Of a stretch of DNA of 10,098 nt, positions 5,830 through 10,098 are shown piece after piece. The stretch is from an uncultured Chitinophaga sp. (GTDB lineage: Bacteria > Bacteroidota > Bacteroidia > Chitinophagales > Chitinophagaceae). Within the stretch, counting starts at the first letter, position 1. Every line of letters begins with the position of its first letter. The stretch is taken from NCBI RefSeq assembly GCF_937874145.1, contig NZ_CALNBI010000059.1:1-10098 (forward strand), given 5' to 3'. A program made the position numbers and the translations under genes. Below the pieces are notes generated by a model. That model made no database searches, was not told the origin of the DNA, and saw only the letters and a program-made list of their open reading frames with translations.

Positions 5830-7200
5830 ATGCGGACAACCACCGGAATGGTAGACCCTGGCTCACTGAGCCGCCGCGACACGCGGATTTCCATCCTCAT
5901 CATCGGGATGCTGTTTTTCATCTTCGGCTTTGTGTCGTGGGTTAACGCCATCCTGATTCCCTATTTCAGGATCGCCTGCGAGCTCACCAGCCTGCAATCA
6001 TACCTCGTGACGTTCGCGTTTTACATTTCTTACCTGGTGATGTCGGTACCGTCATCCTACCTGCTGAAATCTGTGGGGTTTAAGAAGGGGATGATGATCG
6101 GCTTCTGGGCGATGGCGCTGGGCGCGTTCATATTCGTACCTGCCGCCCTCATGCGCGCGTACCCGCTTTTCCTGCTGGGGCTTTTCACCCTGGGGATCGG
6201 GTTGGCCGTGCTGCAAACTGCCGCCAATCCGTATATCACCATCCTCGGGCCGAAGGAATCGGCGGCGCAGCGCATCAGCGTGATGGGCATTTGCAACAAA
6301 TTTGCCGGTATTATCGCCCCGCTGATCTTTGCGGCCGTTATCCTCCGCGTCACCGATACCGACCTGGAACGGATGCTCCCGGCAATGGATCCCGCCGAAA
6401 GGGCCGCGGTGCTGGATGCGTTCATCCGCCGGGTGATCGTCCCTTACGCCGTTTTGGGGACCGTCTTGTTTGCCCTGGGGCTCGTGGTGCGCTATTCGCC
6501 CCTGCCCGAAATCAATACCGAAAATGAAAGCCGGGAAACAGCCGCGGTGAATAGTGACAAAAAGAGCATATTCGATTTCCCGCACCTGATCCTGGGTGCT
6601 GTGGCGATTTTCCTGCATGTGGGCACGCAGGTGATAGCCATCGATACCATTATTTCTTACGCAGGCTCCATGGGCATTCCCTTGCTCGAAGCCAAAGCGT
6701 TTCCTTCGTATACCCTGGGCGCCACGATCGTAGGGTATTTTATCGGCATCCTTCTCATCCCGAAATTCGTGAAGCAGGTTAACGCACTTCGATTTTGCAC
6801 CGTGCTGGGCGCGGTGCTCACCGTTTGCATCGTGTACATGCGCGGCATGGTCAGCGTATTCGGGCATGAAGCGGATATTTCCATCTGGTTCGTGGTGATG
6901 CTGGGCCTGGCGAACTCACTCGTTTGGGCAGGCATCTGGCCGCTGGCGCTCGACGGGCTGGGCCGTTTTACAAAACTAGGCGCATCCGTCCTGATCATGG
7001 GGCTTTGCGGCAACGCGGTGTTACCCCTGGTATACGGTTATTTCGCGGATATGGCGGGAGAACGGAGCGCATATTGGGTACTGTTGCCTTGTTACGTTTA
7101 TCTCATGTATTACGCGTTTTACGGCCACCTGGTCCGCAGCTGGAAGCTGAAGCGTTCACCGGTCCCATCAAAGCAGTCGTATGAATTATCCGAAAATTAA
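5830..7200 (+). CDS. FHS-family sugar MFS transporter (FucP/GlcP/NagP-like)
   Basis: This 456-residue protein has about twelve membrane segments. The family signature LQTAANPYITILG lies at 128-140, and the TM1 motif FGFVSWVNAILIPYF at 32-46 matches FucP, GlcP and NagP carriers in order and spacing. Relative to E. coli FucP, the aspartate of NDILLP is Ala40 and the glutamate of ETAANP is Gln129. Glucose- and GlcNAc-type members also carry Gln at the latter site, so fucose/H+ symport should not be assumed. The neighbouring nagA makes N-acetylglucosamine or a related amino sugar the likely cargo, brought in unphosphorylated. A second in-frame ATG at 5848 (MVDPGSL) is an alternative start; the first is chosen because the 17-base gap fits operon spacing. 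The stop overlaps the start of nagA by 20 bases, supporting translational coupling. Confidence 0.9.
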   Translation: MRTTTGMVDPGSLSRRDTRISILIIGMLFFIFGFVSWVNAILIPYFRIACELTSLQSYLVTFAFYISYLVMSVPSSYLLKSVGFKKGMMIGFWAMALGAFIFVPAALMRAYPLFLLGLFTLGIGLAVLQTAANPYITILGPKESAAQRISVMGICNKFAGIIAPLIFAAVILRVTDTDLERMLPAMDPAERAAVLDAFIRRVIVPYAVLGTVLFALGLVVRYSPLPEINTENESRETAAVNSDKKSIFDFPHLILGAVAIFLHVGTQVIAIDTIISYAGSMGIPLLEAKAFPSYTLGATIVGYFIGILLIPKFVKQVNALRFCTVLGAVLTVCIVYMRGMVSVFGHEADISIWFVVMLGLANSLVWAGIWPLALDGLGRFTKLGASVLIMGLCGNAVLPLVYGYFADMAGERSAYWVLLPCYVYLMYYAFYGHLVRSWKLKRSPVPSKQSYELSEN

Positions 7201-8407
7201 AATCGTCAACGGCCGGATCATCACGCCTTACCGCATCATCAATGGCGGCACGGTGCTGACGGAGGGCCACCGCATCCTTGCGGTGGCGGAAGACGATATA
7301 CCCGCACCGGACGCTATGGTAATCGATGCGCAGGGGCAATACATCGCGCCCGGGTTCATCGACATCCATGTGCATGGCGGGGGCGGCAGCGATTTTATGG
7401 ACGGGGATGCGGAAGCTTTCCTTACCGTCGCTGAAACGCATATGCGTTACGGCACCACGTCGATGGTGCCGACTACGCTCAGCAGCGACACGGAAAGCCT
7501 CCGGCAGGCCGTGCGCACGTATGAATCCGCGCACCTCCGCAATACGAAAGGAGCGTCCTTCCTCGGCATGCACCTGGAAGGGCCTTATTTCGCCATGAAC
7601 CAGCGCGGCGCACAGGATCCCCGGTTCATCCGCAACCCTGACCCAGCCGAATATACCGCCGTATTGGAAAATACCAACGCCGTAGTCCGCTGGAGCGCCG
7701 CCCCCGAGCTCCCCGGCGCATTGGATTTCGGATCATACCTCCGTTCCAAAAACATACTGCCCGCCATCGCCCATACGGACGCGATTTACGAGGAAGTCCT
7801 CGAAGCATGGGAGCACGGCTACACCCACGCGACGCACCTGTATTCCGCCATGTCGGGCGTGACGCGGAGAAATGCCTTCCGATATGCGGGCGTCATCGAA
7901 AGCGCGTTCCTGCTCGATGATATGACCGTGGAGATCATCGCCGACGGCGTTCACCTGCCGCCTGCGTTGCTTAAACTCGTATACAAATTCAAAGGCCCGG
8001 AGAAAACCGCCCTCATCACCGACGCCATGCGCGCTGCCGGCATGCCCCCGGGCGAAAGCATCCTCGGCGACAGGCGGAACGGGCTGAAAGTGATCGTGGA
8101 AGATGATGTCGCCAAACTGCCCGACCGCTCTTCTTTCGCGGGAAGCGTGGCCACCTGCGACCGGCTGGTCCGTAATATGGTGAAACTGGCCGAAGTTCCG
8201 CTGGCGGATGCCGTCCGCATGATGACCGGCACGCCCGCCGCGATCATGAAGGTTTCGGGGACGAAGGGCTCGCTCGCCACGGGTAAAGATGCGGATATCG
8301 TGCTTTTCGACAGCGACATCAACATCGACACCGTTATTATCAACGGCGAGATCCGCCACCGCAGCGAAACGGCGCGCTCCATCCTGCGGGAACCGGTATC
8401 TGACTGA
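7181..8407 (+). CDS. nagA: N-acetylglucosamine-6-phosphate deacetylase
   Basis: The 408-residue product is a complete amidohydrolase-fold enzyme that converts GlcNAc-6-phosphate to glucosamine-6-phosphate and acetate in the cytoplasm. Metal and catalytic residues are all visible: HVH at 63-65 in PGFIDIHVHGGGG (the HxH form as in Bacillus, unlike the QLN of E. coli), Glu133 in HLEGPYF, His198 in AIAHTD, His219 in ATHLYSAM, His258 in ADGVHLP and catalytic Asp281 in ITDAMRAAG. Length is normal for the family. The ATG at 7181 overlaps the transporter's end by 20 bases, so translation is probably coupled. It needs a phosphorylated substrate, yet no GlcNAc kinase is present in the window. The family call is firm; a related N-acyl amino-sugar phosphate as the true substrate cannot be excluded. 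Confidence 0.94.
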   Translation: MNYPKIKIVNGRIITPYRIINGGTVLTEGHRILAVAEDDIPAPDAMVIDAQGQYIAPGFIDIHVHGGGGSDFMDGDAEAFLTVAETHMRYGTTSMVPTTLSSDTESLRQAVRTYESAHLRNTKGASFLGMHLEGPYFAMNQRGAQDPRFIRNPDPAEYTAVLENTNAVVRWSAAPELPGALDFGSYLRSKNILPAIAHTDAIYEEVLEAWEHGYTHATHLYSAMSGVTRRNAFRYAGVIESAFLLDDMTVEIIADGVHLPPALLKLVYKFKGPEKTALITDAMRAAGMPPGESILGDRRNGLKVIVEDDVAKLPDRSSFAGSVATCDRLVRNMVKLAEVPLADAVRMMTGTPAAIMKVSGTKGSLATGKDADIVLFDSDINIDTVIINGEIRHRSETARSILREPVSD

Positions 8408-8474
8408 AACAAATAATACTACCACAACGCTGCGGCAGCCACAGGGCGCCGTCCGGCAGCAAACCTGTCAGCAT

Positions 8475-9224
8475 ATGCATACATTTGAACGAATCAACGT
8501 ACACCAGTTTGAGGACAGGCGCCGGATGGGCGCTGCCGCGGCGGCTGCGGTAGCCCAGCGCATCCATTCCCTGCTTGCGGGGCAGGAATTCATCAGCATG
8601 ATCTTCGCCGCCGCGCCCTCGCAGCAGGAATTCCTCGAAGCATTACGAACCGACGCAACGATCCCCTGGCACCGCATCCACGCTTTTCATATGGACGAAT
8701 ACCTCGGCCTGCCCGCGGACGCACCCCAGGGCTTCGGCAATTTCCTGGAAATGCGGCTGTTCGGTATCGTGCCTTTCGGCCAGGTGCATTACCTCAACGG
8801 GCAGGCCACCGATGCCGCGGAGGAATGCACGCGCTACGCGCAACTGCTGAAAGATGGAACCGATATCGTTTGTATGGGAGTGGGGGAGAACACGCATATC
8901 GCGTTCAACGACCCGCATGTGGCGGATTTCAACGATCCTGTGCTGGTGAAGGTCGTGGACCTCGACGAGGCCTGCCGTCGACAACAAGTGAACGACGGCT
9001 GCTTTGCCACGCCGGAGGAAGTACCTACGCATGCGCTGACGCTCACGGTGCCGGCGCTTTTCCGTGGAAAGTATATCTACTGCATGGTGCCCGGCCCCGC
9101 AAAAGCAGCAGCCATCCGGCACACGCTGCAATCGCCTGTCAGCGAACAATATCCCAGCACGATCCTGCGCACGCATCCCCATGCGGAACTGTACCTCGAC
9201 AAAGACAGCGCGGCCTTGCTCTAA
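8475..9224 (+). CDS. NagB-superfamily glucosamine-6-phosphate isomerase/deaminase, divergent subtype
   Basis: This 249-residue protein belongs to the NagB/6-phosphogluconolactonase superfamily. FHMDEYLGL (71-79) carries the general-base aspartate equivalent to E. coli NagB Asp72 (Asp74 here), and GVGENTHIAFNDP (135-147) matches the GVGNDGHIAFNEP loop. Lys210 in PGPAK fits the conserved late lysine. Departures from E. coli NagB are Asn139 for Asp141 (also Asn in Bacillus-type enzymes), Thr140 for Gly, Asp146 for Glu148, and AAAPSQ (46-51) where the phosphate-binding TGGTP loop is expected. The start is set at the ATG in TCAGCATATGCAT because homology begins there and upstream in-frame ATGs lie within nagA. 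Sixty-seven bases separate it from nagA. Deamination of GlcN-6-P to fructose-6-P is the contextual guess; a different sugar phosphate or a non-phosphorylated substrate is possible given the altered loop, so I do not assign nagB. Confidence 0.85.
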   Translation: MHTFERINVHQFEDRRRMGAAAAAAVAQRIHSLLAGQEFISMIFAAAPSQQEFLEALRTDATIPWHRIHAFHMDEYLGLPADAPQGFGNFLEMRLFGIVPFGQVHYLNGQATDAAEECTRYAQLLKDGTDIVCMGVGENTHIAFNDPHVADFNDPVLVKVVDLDEACRRQQVNDGCFATPEEVPTHALTLTVPALFRGKYIYCMVPGPAKAAAIRHTLQSPVSEQYPSTILRTHPHAELYLDKDSAALL

Positions 9225-10098
9225 TTTTTGTAATACATGTAGTTTTCCCGGGTGATGATGTCGATCGGCATGAAGTATTCCTTCTCGACGGGAGCGCCCA
9301 GCACGAGGTGCTGATAGAGCGTCATGATGCCGCGGTAAGCCTGTTCCTGGGGTTTCTGGCAGATAAGGAAATCGATCATCCCTTTCTGCAGCCAGGCCAC
9401 GTTATCGGGGAGGAAGTCGTACCCCATGACCAGCAGCCCTTCTTTCCCGGCGGTTTCCAGGTATCGTGCTACGTATCGCACGCGTGAGCTGGTCACGAAA
9501 ATCGCTTTAATGGCGGGGTCTGCCGCCAGCGCTTCGGCGAGTTTCTTCTCCACCGTGGTGTCACTGCTTTCACGGACGTCCGCCTTTACGATCCGTTCCG
9601 GGTTATTGGCGAAGTACGCCCTGAACCCTTCTTCTTTACGCAACAGGGGATGGATGCCTTCAATCTGGCGGGTCATGTTCACCACCATGATCTTGTCCTG
9701 CGGCGCGAGGCAGTAAGACATGAGATGCGCCGCAAGGTAGCCGCTGCGGAACAGTTCGGGACCGATATATGATAGGCTGTCGAGCCCGGGGATGCCGGAG
9801 TTGATGAAAACGAAAGGAACATTTTTTTCCTGCAGTTGCTGGCAGAATTCTGTGGCTTCGTCGATGAAGAGCGGCGCCAGCAGCACCCCGTCCACAGGGT
9901 TCTTCAGCAGTTGCTTCGCTGCTTTCGGAAAAGAGGAGCGGTCGTTGAAATCGAAGAAGTGCCGTTCGATACGCACACCCATCTGCCGGATCTCATCTTC
10001 CGCCTGACCAACACCCGCCAGCAGGATTTCCCAATAAGCCGTTTCAGGAGTTACGGCAGGAAGGAGGATCGCCAGGTTTAATACTTTCCGCGACGCCA
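9221..10098 (-). CDS. LacI-family-type transcriptional regulator, effector-binding domain (5' end cut)
   Basis: About 291 residues are readable from near the right edge to the TAG at 9221-9223. They form a type 1 periplasmic-binding-protein fold: LNLAILLPAVTPETAYWEILLAGVG begins the first lobe, followed by DGVLLAPLF, VPFVFINSGIPG, SGYLAAHLM, IKAIFVTSS, VMGYDFLPDN and a C-terminal helix region ending ENYMYYKN. The order matches the sensor half of LacI/GalR regulators. The helix-turn-helix would lie beyond the window, so a sugar-binding transport protein is the main alternative. No signal peptide is visible, and a short basic linker (ASRK) before the first strand resembles a regulator hinge exit. 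It points toward the cluster, converges with the NagB-like gene, and their ends overlap by 4 bases with no room for a terminator. It is the natural candidate to bind the CpG-centred palindromes at 3075, 3140 and 3376. Confidence 0.8.
   Translation of the reverse strand, partial: ASRKVLNLAILLPAVTPETAYWEILLAGVGQAEDEIRQMGVRIERHFFDFNDRSSFPKAAKQLLKNPVDGVLLAPLFIDEATEFCQQLQEKNVPFVFINSGIPGLDSLSYIGPELFRSGYLAAHLMSYCLAPQDKIMVVNMTRQIEGIHPLLRKEEGFRAYFANNPERIVKADVRESSDTTVEKKLAEALAADPAIKAIFVTSSRVRYVARYLETAGKEGLLVMGYDFLPDNVAWLQKGMIDFLICQKPQEQAYRGIMTLYQHLVLGAPVEKEYFMPIDIITRENYMYYKN

Noticed and set aside
3035..8470. Recurring AAACCTGTAA-like 10-mers at 3035-3044, 5811-5820 and 8461-8470
   Set aside because: They fall in intergenic gaps but in different orientations relative to the genes. 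Repeated 10-mers are expected by chance in 10 kb, so no element is claimed.
8408..8474. GC-rich inverted segments between nagA and the NagB-like gene as a possible terminator
   Set aside because: Pairing is imperfect, no T-run follows, and the genes are most simply co-transcribed.
3408..8477. Identical TCAGCATATG around the start codons at 3415 and 8475
   Set aside because: Only two copies of 10 bases. It may reflect a favourable AT-rich start context and is not enough for a shared regulatory element.

Overview
The window looks like the chromosome of a Bacteroidota member, probably in or near the Chitinophagaceae. This rests on gene content (FHS-type sugar carrier, Tat-signal Gfo/Idh/MocA oxidoreductases, Nramp-like/SDR/DapA-like trio), AT-rich start regions without clear Shine-Dalgarno sequences, and promoter candidates that fit the Bacteroidota TTTG / TAnnTTTG pattern. 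The genus is a guess. The coding sequence is rather GC-rich and the main intergenic region is clearly AT-richer. I see no mobile element, RNA gene or CRISPR array.

Layout. Three genes run leftward from about 3034: an Nramp-like membrane transporter (3034-1784), an extended-SDR oxidoreductase/epimerase (1764-748) and a DapA/NanA-superfamily lyase (724 to the left edge, cut). Five genes run rightward from 3415: two Tat-exported Gfo/Idh/MocA oxidoreductases (3415-4443, 4472-5812), an FHS-family sugar transporter (5830-7200), N-acetylglucosamine-6-phosphate deacetylase nagA (7181-8407) and a NagB-superfamily isomerase/deaminase (8475-9224). A LacI-family-type regulator, cut by the right edge, lies convergent to the last gene and overlaps it by 4 bases.

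Control. The 380-base divergent region (3035-3414) holds three copies of a 14-bp palindrome with a central CpG, best copy CGGGTACGTACCCG. That is the architecture of LacI-family operators. One copy overlaps the predicted -7 element of the leftward promoter and another lies in the rightward leader. The simplest reading is one divergent regulon controlled by the LacI-type protein at the right end.

How the genes may work together. The right arm suggests release or modification of an amino-sugar glycoside in the periplasm, uptake by the FHS carrier, then deacetylation and isomerisation/deamination in the cytoplasm. No sugar kinase is in the window. The left arm adds a sugar-nucleotide-style SDR, an aldolase-like lyase and an Nramp-like carrier lacking the canonical metal ligands. 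Several members deviate at key residues: NagB-like phosphate loop and acidic residues, SDR lysine, Nramp DPGN and Met, lyase GTTGE. The cluster may therefore process a modified amino sugar rather than plain GlcNAc. That substrate is inferred, not shown.
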